The position numbers and the translations under genes were made by a program. A stretch of DNA of 64,000 nt, taken from contig NW_019775642.1 in the NCBI RefSeq assembly GCF_001039355.2, forward strand, positions 201,915 to 265,914, read 5' to 3'. Source of the stretch: Lingula anatina. Lineage: Eukaryota > Brachiopoda > Lingulata > Lingulida > Lingulidae. Positions 20,588 to 35,054 of the stretch are shown one piece after another (position 1 is the first letter of the stretch; the number at the start of each line of letters is the position of its first letter). The notes under the pieces were generated by a model that saw nothing but the letters and a program-made list of their open reading frames with translations, searched no databases and was not told the DNA's origin.

Positions 20588-22489
20588 AATAAATTACTGA
20601 GGATTATGTATAACAGAATAAATTAACGAAATATATCACAAAAATATACGACCAATGGCACCAGGGAAATATGGAAAGGTTATCGAGGCATAGACTTCCT
20701 TTGGACTGAAAACTAAACACAATAAAAATATTAGATATCTGACACAAAAATGAATTGGTAAATTAATAAAACTCACAATATATGAGGACCAGCATCTGTA
20801 AGAAATATATATTAGCAAAAAAAAAAAAAAAAAAAAACTCTTGGCACATTCTTCAAACACGAGAATTAACAGTCATAAATAAATTCCAACAATTTCAAAA
20901 TGTGTAATGCTTAACTACAATATGAATTGTTTTATACAGAACAGTGTAAGCAACGTATCTGTTTACATTAAAACCATGGTGACACTTGACAATTTTCAAA
21001 CTTGGTAAAAAAAAAAAAAAAAAAAAAAGGAGCAGCTCATCATGCCTGGCAACTCACAAGGTTTCCCTTCAGTGTAGAAAATAGCACCATGACAACTAAT
21101 CTATAATATGTATCACATAATTTTTTTCACAACCATTCATAAAGTGCCTGCTCACTTTGGAAAGGTCTAATAATATATACATTATACATAGCATGGATAT
21201 ACAAAGTGAAACATTAAGTTTGAGGAAGGCCGTATTAGACAATGTCTTCAAATCACCAATTATATTATGTCTTACAAATGACCAATCAAATTATACACGG
21301 CCAATTACATTTGACCAATAACATTATAACATGTTTTACTTTTGGCAAATCATATCACATCATGTTTACATCTAACCAATCACGTTTCACTTTAATGACA
21401 CAACCAATCAGGTGACTGTTCATCTTGTGAGCACAAGACCAACACAAAACACAGTACAGCAAAATGTATCTTTTAAAACCTAATTTTTCAATGAAGTGAA
21501 TTCATGTTCATGTACTACAATTGTTTGCAAACAACTGGTAAATTAACAGCAAATAATTACTTAAGCACAATTGAGCATTTAAGACATTTTTTGGTTTTCA
21601 TGTTATTTTTATCTATTCTTAATTCGACCAATATTTATCTTATATGTTTACTTCTTCAGATGAAAATGATATTTAGGATATCTATATTTGAGTATTTTTC
21701 TAAAAACAATTGCAATATGTTGCCATGATTTAATTGCAAAGTGAAGAGTCCACATTTTTTAAATAACAATATTATTAAATTTTCCACTAGAAAAAATCAC
21801 TTTGTCTAAGACACATTACTCTAACACCGAACTGGGAGGGAAAAAAACTTTCACAAGACACGAAAGTAAATGAAAACTGGACTCGAAGATTTACCATATC
21901 AGCCTATATGTGCGCATGTGTACATTTGCACCCTTCAAAATCTACACCACCATAATGCATTACAACATATAGGCATTCTAGAACTGCACCAAGCAGCACT
22001 TATACAATCAAAATGACATCATTGGGGTTAAAGACCTTAAGAGACTATTCACATTTTGATATCAATTAACTTCTGAAGAAACTTTAAGTGTCGCTGCAAT
22101 ACCTGTAAACTGTAAACCACAAACACGTCAAAGACATCCTATCTGGCATATTTTGAACTTCTAGTCCCCCCCATCCCTTTCCACAAAATAATTATATGTT
22201 CTGCTGTACTGTATTTTGCGACCAATCACCACTTCATACTAAAAAACATAATGACTAAACACGAATATGTTAACAAATGTTCATTTAACAAACCTGTGTA
22301 TTCCCCACAGATGAGTATTTATTTATGACAAGGCTCAACTACTACTAGTAGCAATAAAATCTAAACATAATCCTTTACAACAACTAAAACAATAATCAAT
22401 ATTGTCAAGGCTCCATCTGTTCTCAGTTTTATTTCTATTTCTTGAATTGATCTATTCATTGTATTCCAACACTGACAACTCTGTCAATG
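20588..22489. repeat. About 1.9-kb direct repeat, copy 2
   Basis: This is the partner of 18559-20469. Only this copy runs on without a break into the following unique sequence (CTTAACTGTTGC), so it is the better-anchored of the two. Confidence 0.85.
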
Positions 22490-24255
22490 CTTAACTGTTG
22501 CTTTGTATACCCAAAGCAGAAAAATTGTCCAGACACATAAATCTCTTGAAATCTGTCTCTACAATTACACATTATAGACAGGACAATGTCCTCTTAAGCA
22601 ATATACAGTTTATTATCCCTCTTAATATCATCAAGTCTGAGAAATGTTCCAGAAATGCTGTCACCATTAGGTTTACACTGGGATATACTCAGAGACATCG
22701 TCAAAGTGATAAAGTGACAATGACATCGATAACTGACATTGAAAAATGATAAATACGTACAATTCTCAAATCTACTGATCTCAAATAATTCATCATCTCA
22801 AAAATAGTCTGAAACAGTTCCAAGCAAATCCAAAGTTCCAGATGTTTTTTTCTTTTTTTGTTTTTTAAACTTTTTTGTCAGTTACTGTATTTTGGAATCG
22901 GTGTATAATTTGGGTTGCCTTCTGTGTCTGCTTGCAATTGTTTGTATTTGCTACAATAAAAGGTCAATAAAAGCTCAAATAATTTGTGTCACACAAGTTT
23001 CCATAACTTCGATTAAGGTTATAAATCACCCTACAGATTTTTATCAGTATATAATACTTATATTTAGTAAATTCTTTCTTATGCTTACAATTTTTAATTG
23101 CATTCTATTCGCCACAAATAGAAATCTGGACATGCCTTTATACTTTACACTGCTTAATGTGTTTGCCACAACAAATCAAACAAAAAATTTAAACCAAAAG
23201 ACTTAAAAATTAAAGCAAACCTTTCCAACAATTTGACCTGAAGAGTATTGCTTTTGAATTAGAAATAATAAAAAACATCAAATACAGAATGCTTGTAAGA
23301 TGGCATGAAAGCTCTGAAGAACAATTTGAGCTTTTATTGGTCCTGAAAGTCCCAGTCCAGCTTGCTGTGTGAGATGTCATTCTGTAGGTCTTGTACTGTG
23401 TTGTTTGTAATAAAAAATCTCTACCTAAACTGGATCTAATCTCTCTAATAAGTAAAGTAATGAACATTACTAAATCTATGCTTAACTATTTTCTTGTCAA
23501 AAAAATTTTTGGGGTACATTGTATTTTCATTAAAATAAGAAAAGGTTTGATAAAATGATGAGGTCTAATAAACAATTATCAAATGAAAATCAGTTGAAAC
23601 TGTTGTTTTAATAATTATTTATCCATGAAAATGTGTTTAACATGTGATGGTTGCACAACAGTGTGGTGGGAAGTATGTCAAAAACGATATTTGTTGAAAT
23701 ATCATGCCATTTACCTGTGACTTTATATGTAGTGTGTAACCGAGCAGAATGCTGTTTGTAAATCATTCTAAATCAAAACCAGTTTAAAGTCATTGTGCTG
23801 TATTTGCCATTCACAGACAAAAATGAAGATTTCAAAATTTGAATTAGGAAATGAGTAGGGTGGGGTGGAGGATGTTATCTATTCAACAAATTCCTCTGGG
23901 TTCTTTAAGCTTATGGTTTTGCACATACAACTTCTAAGCTAAATCCAAATGTAAAATATGTTTTTATATTAAAGAATGACACATAAAATATCACGTTTTT
24001 AGTAAGATCTAAATTTTTTGCGTTAAAAATAAATAGATTCTCTCACTTAAAACCTGTCTTAGAAAACTATTAAAATTTGGGAATTCATCTGGTCAAAAAT
24101 GTTTAGCATTTATTGGTGTTTTAATCTATTTAATATTATAAAATTTTATATTCAGAGATCAGCGATATATTGTTTTACTAAATAATCTACTTATCATTTT
24201 GAAAGTAAATATCATTGGAGTACAGAGTAGGGGCTGCATGAAACAGAGGACAGCA

Positions 24256-27200
24256 TTAAAATATGGTGATAATTTGGCATATTTTATATATTTCAGAGGT
24301 TTTAACTTCATCAAAATTGATATCGAACAAATCAAACATTTGTCTGGCACTGGTGGACCAACCATATGGGTACTGGACACCTGTTAATTTATATATTATT
24401 TGTATTGGACAGGAATTCGCTCTCAAACATCATGTTTCACAATTTGTCTTTGCTGCTATTGAAGAGAGTCAAGTTCTTTAACTGAATGCATAATACGGAC
24501 TGTGCCAAAGAAATTCTTCCCAAAATCTATGGCTCTTTAGGCCAGGTATCAGAGTCTAAGAACTTACAGACCCAAAGCAAGAATAGTGGCAAAAAAAAAT
24601 TCTACTGGAATTAGGCAAGGGGCCTATGTCAGATATGTCAGATCACAACCTGATTACACAGCCTTGCAAGTCATCAACTGACTTTGGTGCTAATATAAAA
24701 TAAAAATAATTACAAATGTAGTGTTGGATAGACTTGCTGGACTGGGCTTTAACTGTAACTGCTGACTGTAAGTGAATATATATGTATATGTATATGCAGT
24801 AAATGTAGACTTAATCAGCATGCTTGAAAATCATACCAGTGTTACTGTTTGCGTAAATCTTTTGAGGCAATTGTCTGTTAATCATTTTCACATTTAATAA
24901 TAAATTAGAATGGTTTAAGAGCAAATAAGTTCCACTGTTTGTATAAAAAAGCAAATGTCTGTTCGTGATTTTCAGTATGAAAATCAATCTGTATGCTTTA
25001 GGAACAAAGCAGTTCCACCATTTGTGTAAAACTTTCAAAACTGAGTATGTCTGGTTCTTTGTTATTTTCAGTACTAAAAAAGCTGAACTGTTTATTCCTG
25101 CCATAAAACACACAAAGATTTGTGTTAGCAGTCCTGCTTCTTGTAAAACAAAACCACTTAAATCTCTGCTGACATCTGGCTTGTTATTCAAACACATTTC
25201 AATTCCCTTGCTAAACTCTTCAGATCAGTACACCTCTATGTACATCTCATATTGTTGCTTGGACATTCAGGTACCTTGAACGTCTTCAACTGCTCTGTAA
25301 CAGCTACAAGCTGAAGCCTTAATATGAAGAACCCCCAATACACAGTATATTTACATACATCAACACTGGGACCACAACCCCATTGAACCTGCCTGTTTAC
25401 TGAGTTTCAGGCAAGTAACAAGCCCCTATTGACCAAAGAGTAGCAGGTGGCTATACACGTTGCATACAGCTTAGACCAAGTGAGTCTCACAACACAGACC
25501 TACCACTATCTAGCAATGCAAGGTAACATTAGTATAAGGAGGCTTCTTCTTCCTCTCTCTCTCTTCAAACCTCTGGTCTCTTCTATTCAACCTGCTTGTC
25601 TTCTCTGTATTTACAGCTTCCAAATTCATTATCTTCCTCCCAAAAGTGATCTTTGGCCGTGTTATTAATCTGGGTTGATTGGCAACTGTCAATCAGTTTG
25701 ATGGGCAGCATCAGGATGGCAGTATGGTCACGTGGATACAGGACAGGTCAAGCATATGCCTAGGAAAATTATATACTGATCTTATTAAATGCATTGCAGT
25801 CAGTGGTATATCTAGTGTGGCAGAGCTGGCAAACTTCTGTGAGTCGCCTTTTACGTGGCTACTAGTTTATTATCATTTATAATTGGTCATATGTGGGGTG
25901 CTTGCCATAGGTGATTTTTTAATCATAGATGAGCCTGTGAGTTCAGTTACAAAATATATCCACAAACATGACATTACAGAAACCAATTCACAGTAATCTT
26001 GTTAAAACAAGTGTGTTCTTGAAAATCAGGTTAGAGTGTATACTTAGCAGGTGTGACCAAGGGTCATGTGGTAAGTCTTTCTTTTTCACACCTTATGGCC
26101 CTAGCACACCCTTCCTGAAGTTATCACAGTGACATAAACTCAAAGAATATGATGACATACATCACGATGCATATACTCACTTTAACAAAAATAATGATCA
26201 TGTCATATAATGCCATATCATATAATATATCATGCCAAATTTAAAAATCCTAATCCTGGATCAACACAAGTTTTACTACTTACCTTTGATACTTTCTAGA
26301 GAAAGCAAGGGCCTCCCCTGGTAAGCTGAAACTGATGATTGCCTTCTTCTGGTCAGGCATCAAATTGATATACTGAAAGCAGACAAACACAATTCCTATA
26401 AATAAACACTATTGAGGATAATTAAAAATCTTTGATTTTCAATTTTCCTTTGATCATAAGAATAACTTTCTTTTGTTTTTTTTTCATGCACACATTTCAA
26501 GCAAAAGTATTCAAATTTATTTTCATCTTTTATTCATCAATCTATTCATTTTTTATTTCATTCTTTATTTTTTAAAACATATTACTGATTTTTCAAAGCC
26601 ACACACACATACACACACACACACACACAAAAATTGGGGATAAATCATCAAGGTACAATTCACTGCATTGTTCTTGCAATTAATCCAAAATCTTCAAAAT
26701 TAAAAAGCACACACACACAAATGACAGATCTATTACAGATCTATTACAGATCTATTACTACCACACACACATACACACACACACACACACACAAAAATTG
26801 GGGATAAATCATCAAGGTACAATTCACTGCATTGTTCTTGCAATTAATCCAAAATCTTCAAAATTAAAAAGCACACACACACAAATGACAGATCTATTAC
26901 TGAGAGCACCAAGTTCTCTCCACCCACCTCCACTCTCCCTACACTAGAGCACATGGCAAGCAGCTGCTGTTCTGTGGTCGTGGTGGTCAGATTCTTCACC
27001 TCCACTCTCTTCTTCCCTGCTACAGAGGCTGCCGACAACTTCACTTTCTTAGTTCCCACATTTGGCTGGACCAGTGGTTGCCCTGAGACCAACACAGTCT
27101 GAAAATAAATATCAGAAATTATTCTTAGGCATCCAAATGATTGTGCTGTGATCTGCCTTCTACACAGCTCTTTCTTATAAATGATTTTTTCTTCCAGCAA

Positions 27201-30200
27201 CCTCTTCTGTTCAGCTAGTTTTTATTAAACCTGTCAAGTTCATTTATTGGCACCTATATTTTATTTAAATAGGACATGAGAAAAATCAACTCCTTAAAAT
27301 ATTACTTCATCAGATGCAGATACAATGAAATCAGCTACTCCCAACAGGTATTCTTACTCACCCTGTTAACATTCTGCTGACCAGCTGTGTTTCTTGCCAC
27401 CTGCTTAGGGGGTGTCACAGTCCTCTGACCTTGACCCTGACCTTGACCTGGGGGACGCACAACCCTGTTTCCTGAACTGTTCTGCCTCATGACCTTTTGT
27501 TGCCCCTGTGGCTGAGTCTGACTCACAGTTCTCACAATCTGAATGTTACTTCCCTGGTCATTCACAGCAACTCTTACTTGACCTTGACCTGCTTTTGCCT
27601 TCATCTGACCTTGACCTTGCTGAATAGGGACAGATTTCAGGTTCCGTTGGTTTGTGGAAGCTTTCTGCACTAGTTTCTTTGCAGCCGAGTTACTATTAAA
27701 TTGTTTCATCGTGTTCTGGCCTTGAAACTGTAATTTCTTGCTGACAGGGGTATTTGGTCTGTGCTGTTGCTGCAGCTGCTGCTGTTTATTCTCCAGGTGT
27801 GGTTGTTTGGCAGGTGGCTCCCCTTCAGGTGACACCCCTGAAATCAACCAAAGGACAAATTACATTAAAATAAACTTAACAGGTCACTTTTTGAAAGTCT
27901 AACAAAATGGTAAAACGAAAAAAAAAAAATATTGAACTTGAATACAAAAAACATTGCAATAAAATTCATTACATATTAAATTTCCTTGTGTATTTTTAAA
28001 ATGAAGCAAACTTTTTCCTTCAGGTGGCACTCAGCATTTCAATCTCATCATTACATAAACTCTACAGACAAAATCTCAGCTACTGAATGAAACTGGGGAT
28101 TTTCAAAGTGGCAGTCAGATTTCACATTTTATTATCATAAAAACACCAAATGAAACTTTAGCCATCAATTGAAATGAAATGAATTTTAAAACTGCCTTCA
28201 GATTTCAGGATTTATCAATAAAGAAACACTGACCAGACTCCGATAATCTCTGGTCTATCTGCTGTCTTCGTTGTGAAGCCATCTGCTGTCTCCGCAGCTC
28301 CTTTTTGCGAATGATTTCTTCACGTAATCTCTTCTGTTCAGCCAGTTTTTGTTTAAGCTGTCGAGTTTCTTCATCCATTGGCTCCTACATTTCATTGAAA
28401 ACAGAATATGGGGAAAGTTAAAGAAATAATAACTCTTCGTTTTGGCCAAAAAATGAATTTTCCTGGAGTAAAGAACAATTTTCCCATACTTACCAATGGT
28501 TAATTAATCAATTTTTACATTCAAAGTTAGTCCCTGTTTTTTTTTCTAAAAAGTTTGCTTTTTTGTTATAATCTCTTAAGAGATTTTAACAGAGTATGGC
28601 CATCAATGGAGGTCATGTGGTCTAAAGACAAGCTCAGACATCAGAATAATAGCTATAACTGCAGATTTTGAGGTACAACAAAATATACTATATTTCTATG
28701 AGTTGTTCACAATGTTTTTATTGTGAAATATAGATCTCATACGAAGAGTTATTATCCCTTTAATATCCAACAATATGGAAATTCATCAGAGAGAAAAAGT
28801 GAAATTATTCATAATGTCAACATTTTGGTTTAAATGAAAAAGAACATTTACAAGAATAAATTATCATAATTAATACCAAAGTAATCTAAACATCTACCTG
28901 AAGTGCACAGAATAATTTAATAACCTTGTCCCCAGTCTCAACAATCGGATAAATCTAATACAAGTATGCCTACATTTACAATAAATTATCAATTTAACAA
29001 ACAACCTGACAGATATCTAAACATGTAACTGGAAATAAGAACTTATATCAGTCAAAAAACACTATAAGACTTAGTGTATAAAATACAATGGACTACTCTT
29101 ACCTCTTCCTCTACCTTGACTTGTTTCAGAGGACTAACACCTGTCCCTTCCCCTCCCTCCCCTCCTCCTCCTGGTCTTCTCTTGCCCTGTTGCTGTAGCT
29201 GCTGCTGAAGTTGTAATCGCTTCTTCTTTGTTAACAACCCCTGTATCTTCGGTCCTCTTTGACTATTGAGTTGTTGCTGTTGCTGTCTCTGTTGTTGTTG
29301 TTGCTGTTGCTGCTGCCTAGAATGATGTAAGGAGAGCATTTTAGTGACATTAAGTTTTTTTTTAAATTTTTTTTTGGGGGGGTCTTATTCAGTCCAATGG
29401 CTGTAGATCTTTTAACCAGGAAACTGTCAAAACAGTGAACTTCTGCCCTAGGGCAGGGAGACTATAAATTAAATCTAAAATTGCCAACAATGAAACAGGT
29501 GGCATTAGAGTTACAAACATTCAAGTCACATATTTAGAAATATACTGTCAAACAATGTTGTGTAAAAAAAAGAAAAAGTCATATAAGAACATAAGTTGAA
29601 ATTAGCATAATTATGGGGTGGCAGTTAACAACCTTCACACTGCATTTCACATGAAAATTTTAAAAACCTTTAAATAAACATACCTATGAAAAATACCATA
29701 GACACACTGATCAATGAAGCATATGTGCCGGACTTAAGTACCAATAAACTTTAAAAAAAAAAACAAACTCTTTTTCAGGATCACTGTGAGCTATATAAAT
29801 ACTAAAATTGTCTATATCTCACCTGTATTTCTCTACCACAGCCTTATAACCCCTGCCCTGTGGGGCCTGATTCCTGAGGTGTGCCCCCTGGGGGTGGCGG
29901 GGACCACCAAACTGGGCTGGTTGTTGGGAACGTGGCTGGGGTCCACTCATTTGGGGCCTCATATTTGGCTGCTGCTAAAATGAGACAAATTCTGGTTTTA
30001 TCAAGAACTTTTGAGCCTTCTGACTCTTTGGGCCTGTTTCACAAAAAGGACTGGAATCACAAAATTGGTCCAACTTTTAGATCAAAACTTGTCTACTTTC
30101 ACCCAAAATGATGATGATTCAGTAGTCCACCTAAATAAAACATCATGCCCTTTTTATTATAAGACGGTCATTGCTGATGTTTCAGACCAATTCTTACTTT

Positions 30201-33200
30201 ATGTGAGTAGACTTCTAGGAATTGGTCTTGAATTTAAAAACACCAAATTTTGGTCCTAAAGATCAGATCAATTTTCAGGTTAAAGTTTAACAGTAAAAAT
30301 GACCTCAAGGTCTAATATTCCACTCGTCCAAAGAAGAAACAATAAAAAAGTAGCCAGTAAGTGAACCAAATTAAAACATTTTCTTGATGGAAAAAATAAC
30401 CAGAAACCAAACACACTGTTCATAATTTTCTCATTACAATTTGCGATACACATTTAACAGTGCTGTTACAAATCAAGTGATATATCATAGTAACCCACCT
30501 GTGGTCTATTAAACCTCTGTCCTTGCTGCTGCTGCTGCTGCAGTGGCGCCCTCTGCTGAAATGGTGGACCTTGTTGCCTTGGAAACTGTTGCTGGGGAGG
30601 AGACTGGTAGCGCTGGGGCTGATAACCAGGCTGTGTGGGAGGCTGCTGATGCTGGGGCGGGTGCTGGTGTTGGGGTGGGGGTTGATACCCCCTCGGAGGA
30701 CCCTGCTGCTGTGGGGGGTACTGTGGGGGGTATTGACCCTGGGGAGGAAACTGACCCTGAAATCTCTGAGGCTGAACTGGGCCTGATTGGGGCACTGAAA
30801 TTAAACAGACATATATAATAATTAGATCTTATTTAGAAAGGATTGGGCAGATGTACAGAAAATGTTGAATACTCTTCACTTTTAGATACGAAAAAAAAAT
30901 TGTATGAATTGCACAAATATTGGAGTTGAGGAAGGCTCATATACATTCTGTTCAAAGCCACAGACTTAATTTTTTTCTACAAGATTATATAAAGATTATT
31001 TTATGTATATGAGTTTCAGTGTATATTGTGCTTATCAATAAATATTTATGAAAACTTGACATTTAAACTTCAAGTTGAATATTCATCAATATTTTATATA
31101 TTCTCTTTGTTTTTTATTTATTTTAACAATAACCCTTAACTAATAAAAACAATGGTCTATGCTAGTTCAGCACTGTTTTTATGACTTAACTCACCTCCAT
31201 ATGGTGCCTGCTGTGCCATAAGGGGTCTCACAGGTTGCTGTCCCTGCCCTGGATGGTAGCCCTGCTGAGGCCTGGGAAAGGCCGGTTGTCCTCCCACACC
31301 AGGTGCCACAGCAGGTCGTGGTCCTCCTGGGCCAGGGCCCATTGGGGCATGGCTGTATATTGGAGCCTGGCCCTGCTGGTGTGGTGCACTATATGAAGCC
31401 TGGGGTGGGTAATGTGACTGGGGTGGCAGGGATCCTGGTTGGGGGTAGCCCTGCCCAGGGGGCGGGGATCCCGAGGGCACACCCCATCCTTGACTTTGAC
31501 CAGGTGGTCGAAACTGTTCCTGAAACAACGAGAGGGAAAAGCCTTTGATTTTCTTTTCAACAACTCAAAACCATCTTTTTGCGACAAAGGTGTAAATCAT
31601 ACCTTATTGTTACTTGTCAGACGCTACAGTTCCTGTAGCATTCAAATGAATCATTAATTTCAACAGCTTTTAATTACATAAAATCTACATATTCATTTCA
31701 ATGGTAATTTTTTTATAACAACTCAGTAAAAGCCCTTTAGTTTTAATTATAACTTTTAAAGTATGAATTTTGTTTTTAGCTCTGTTTGCTCTTTTTATTG
31801 AGACTTGAAGTACACAACACTGTTGATAGCCTGTGTATCTGTGTTTCTTTCAACTAGTTCCCATTTACCTGGTGCTGTAGCTGTGGTCCTCCAGGCCCTG
31901 GAGGTCCTGTTCTGGGAGGACCAGTATTTGTGGCTTGATGAGGGTGCTGGTATGGACCAGGCTAAAAACAAAATATAGTTTATGATTCAATTTTGTCATA
32001 AGATGTCACTGTAATGAAAATATTGAAATGAGAAAAATATATATAAGAGTTTATATGAAAAGTCAGTCTTAAAAATATAATACTAAATATAATTTTTTTT
32101 ACTGATAGAAGCAGGAAATAAACAAAACAACAATTCTTAGATATTACACAACTCTTTTCCTGCGAGATTGCTACTATTATTTTTCAACTTGCAAAAAACT
32201 TGCAACAACTTAAAATTCAATCCCTTCATTGAAAAAAGCTTCTGCATGTTAAAAATTCCATTGTGATTGTTCTTTTCACAGCACCTGATATCCCACATGC
32301 TGAGTAGATGACATGGGTTGCTGCATGCCACCAGGGGGACCCTGCACACTGCCAGGAGGAACCCCAGCCATGAGCTGCTGAGGTGGCTGATAAGGTTGTG
32401 GTTGTGGTTGAGATGAAGGTGCTGGGTACAGAGGGGGTCTGTGATGCACTGCCTCTTGTGGGCGTGCCGGCTGGGGCCCCGCCCCTGGTGCCATCCCAGG
32501 TCCCCCAAGGGTCATCCCAGATGCTGCTAGAGGCTGTCCCGCTAGAGAAGTGGGCGTGTCCCTGTCCCATATTAACCTGGCCTCGGGACGCACTGTGACT
32601 GTCCCCCTGAAATGTGGGTTAATGAGAATCTTCCTTGGCTGGCCTGGAACTGGGCGTGGCATAGGGACCCCAGGGGTCTGGGGTAAGGGTGTGGCTTGGT
32701 TGGCCCCTAGTAGATGTATGAGATATGAGTAAGTACAATTCTGAAGTTCTTTTCTGTTTCATTCATGAAACTACATAACTGTGAATGCTCTTGTAAGTTT
32801 TACTTAATATTTCTCTTTAGTAGTGCCAATAAAATTCATAGGGAATAAATCAGTCAGATCTTTAGTTAAATATAATTTTTGAATGATGTATCATCAATAT
32901 GATATAGATTTGACTTGAGAATTGACCACTTATATAATCTTTTCACTTAAATCACTCAACAAAACCTCTTAACATGTGAATTTCAATGAAGAAAGAAATT
33001 CAATGTCCAAACAACTTTAAATGAAACAGAAATAAAGTTAGGTGAAGCTCTCATACCTGGGCGTGGCATGGAGCCCTGGGCCCTTGGGGGAGTCCATCCT
33101 CGTCCCCGGGGTCCAAACTGCTGCTGCTGAAATTGCTGCTGCTGATGACCATGTGGTTGTTGCTGCTGAGACTGTTGTCCTTTACCCCTCTGATGCTGTT

Positions 33201-35018
33201 GCTGGTTTGGTTTTTGGAAGCGTTTGCCTCTCCCCTTGTGGTGAAGAAATTCCTCTATCTTGTCTTGCTCTTCTTTACTGATCTCTATAACAGGGCAAAC
33301 TCTTTATCAATATGCATATCACTACAAAGATGATGTTTTGTACCTAATCAGTTAATTTATAAAAAGCTACGTCAAAGTATGAGATATATACATAGAAAAA
33401 CATTGTAACTTTAAATTATACTTTTACTGCAGTCACTTTTTGACTAAACAAGCAAAAAAATATGGTTTGAGACACAGAAAATAAAAACTAACCCAGCGTG
33501 TCTGGGATTTCTGTCCTTGACCTCGAGGCAGCATTGGAGTGACCTCCCGAACTGGTCAACTTGATCATCTTCCTCTCCGTCTTAAACCGCTCTCTTCTCT
33601 CCTCCTCGTCACTCTCGCTCTCCTCACTCTCGTCCTCTGCATGCTGCACGCTGTCGTCGTGCATGTCCGAGACAGTCGTATCAGCCTGTTCTCCTGCAGG
33701 TTCATGCTCCTAAACAAAGATTAATCCAATTTTGATAGCTGTCATCATGCTTATTTTTCTTAATTAAGAAACTGTGAAGAAAATATCCTGATACAAATAT
33801 ATGTACAAGCTGGGGTAGTGCTAACACTTGCCAATCTAGCCAAATGCTTAAGTTGACTTAAGTTGGCTAAACAAAAAAGGTTGATTTAACTTGTTTTGTT
33901 GCATATGCCCCCTGTGAACTTGATTTTATTGGACCTTTATCTCTCTCATAGGTTTATATGTACGTGCATGCAAGCATGAGTGAATACACGCACACACATA
34001 CACAAACATCTCAAACAAAACACTTTAAAGACAACCATGCTAGTTGAGTTTATCATAAACAAAAAAAAAGTTTTTCAATTTTCTAAAGACAAATTAAAAT
34101 TCAAACAACATCAAAAGTGTACCTCCTGTTCTTGGATGTCAGGCTCTGCAGTTTTTGGTCCTAGCCTGGATTTAGCACTTCGACGTGTGCTTGATTCATG
34201 GGCCTGGAAATAAAAAAGGGCAAGGGTGAGTATATATTCTATATATATAAATTATATACAGTATTTTACTAATTTTGGGTTAGATATTTTGCATTACAGC
34301 AGACCAGTATGCCATCAAAAAGTTTTAATGTTGTTTTTAGACTTAACAGCCAAGGTGACATCCCTGCGTTTTAACTTTTTTTAGAAATAATACAACAGTT
34401 ACCTCAGGCCAGGCCTCCTTTACAGTACTGGTAACTACATCGTCTCCCTGGGGGTCACCCTCCGTGTCATCCTGCGTTTCGTCATGTGTGTCTATCCCTG
34501 TGTCATCTAAGTCGCCCCCTGCTGAGACATCAATGTCAATCACATCTTCCTCGATAAGGTCCTCCTCCTCTTCCTCGTTCTGGGCTGTGAACTCATCAGT
34601 TATGGGCCTGCAATGTCCATTAAATTTAATCTTATTCCATGCAAGAAAAACAAAAAACATATCTGGTTGATTTTCAAACTGGAACCAACTTTAAGCCCTC
34701 AGAAGAATTCTGTAAGTTTGAGAATAATGAGCTATGCAGTTTTCCTTTTGTGATACAATAAGGAAAGTGCATGGCTATGGCATTGCTAATGAAAATGACA
34801 ACATTAAAGAGGACTGCAGATGAAGGTGATAGCTAAATGTCCAAACTCAGCATATATATCCTTATCCATAATAACAGAAACATATAATTTTACATTTGGT
34901 GTATTGGTCCAAGAATACAACAGAACTAAATTCTAAATTAAAACTTGACTCACTCTATCTCCACAAAGTCTTCATCAGGCGGTGCTGACTCTTCCAGGTC
35001 ATCTGCAGTCTCATCTGT

Positions 35019-35054
<36 letters not shown>

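Larger units (their letters stand above)
16446..24255. other. Long non-coding interval, possibly including the RBM33 3' UTR
   Basis: No credible coding exon was found on either strand beyond the proposed last RBM33 exon. On the minus strand there is an AAATAAA at about 16868-16875 and no other gene in between, so part of this AT-rich stretch could be a long RBM33 3' UTR; this is inference. It contains the MITE at 17880-18091 and the suspect duplicated blocks around Ns 18434 and 20472. Confidence 0.4.

Noticed and set aside
22498-23467. Several 73-104-aa ORFs in the AT-rich interval
   Set aside because: Compositionally typical of AT-rich spacer, no motif, no splice-supported extension.
30523-30818. 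Plus-strand Leu/Gly-rich ORFs opposite the Pro/Gln exons
   Set aside because: Antisense readings of low-complexity RBM33 coding sequence.
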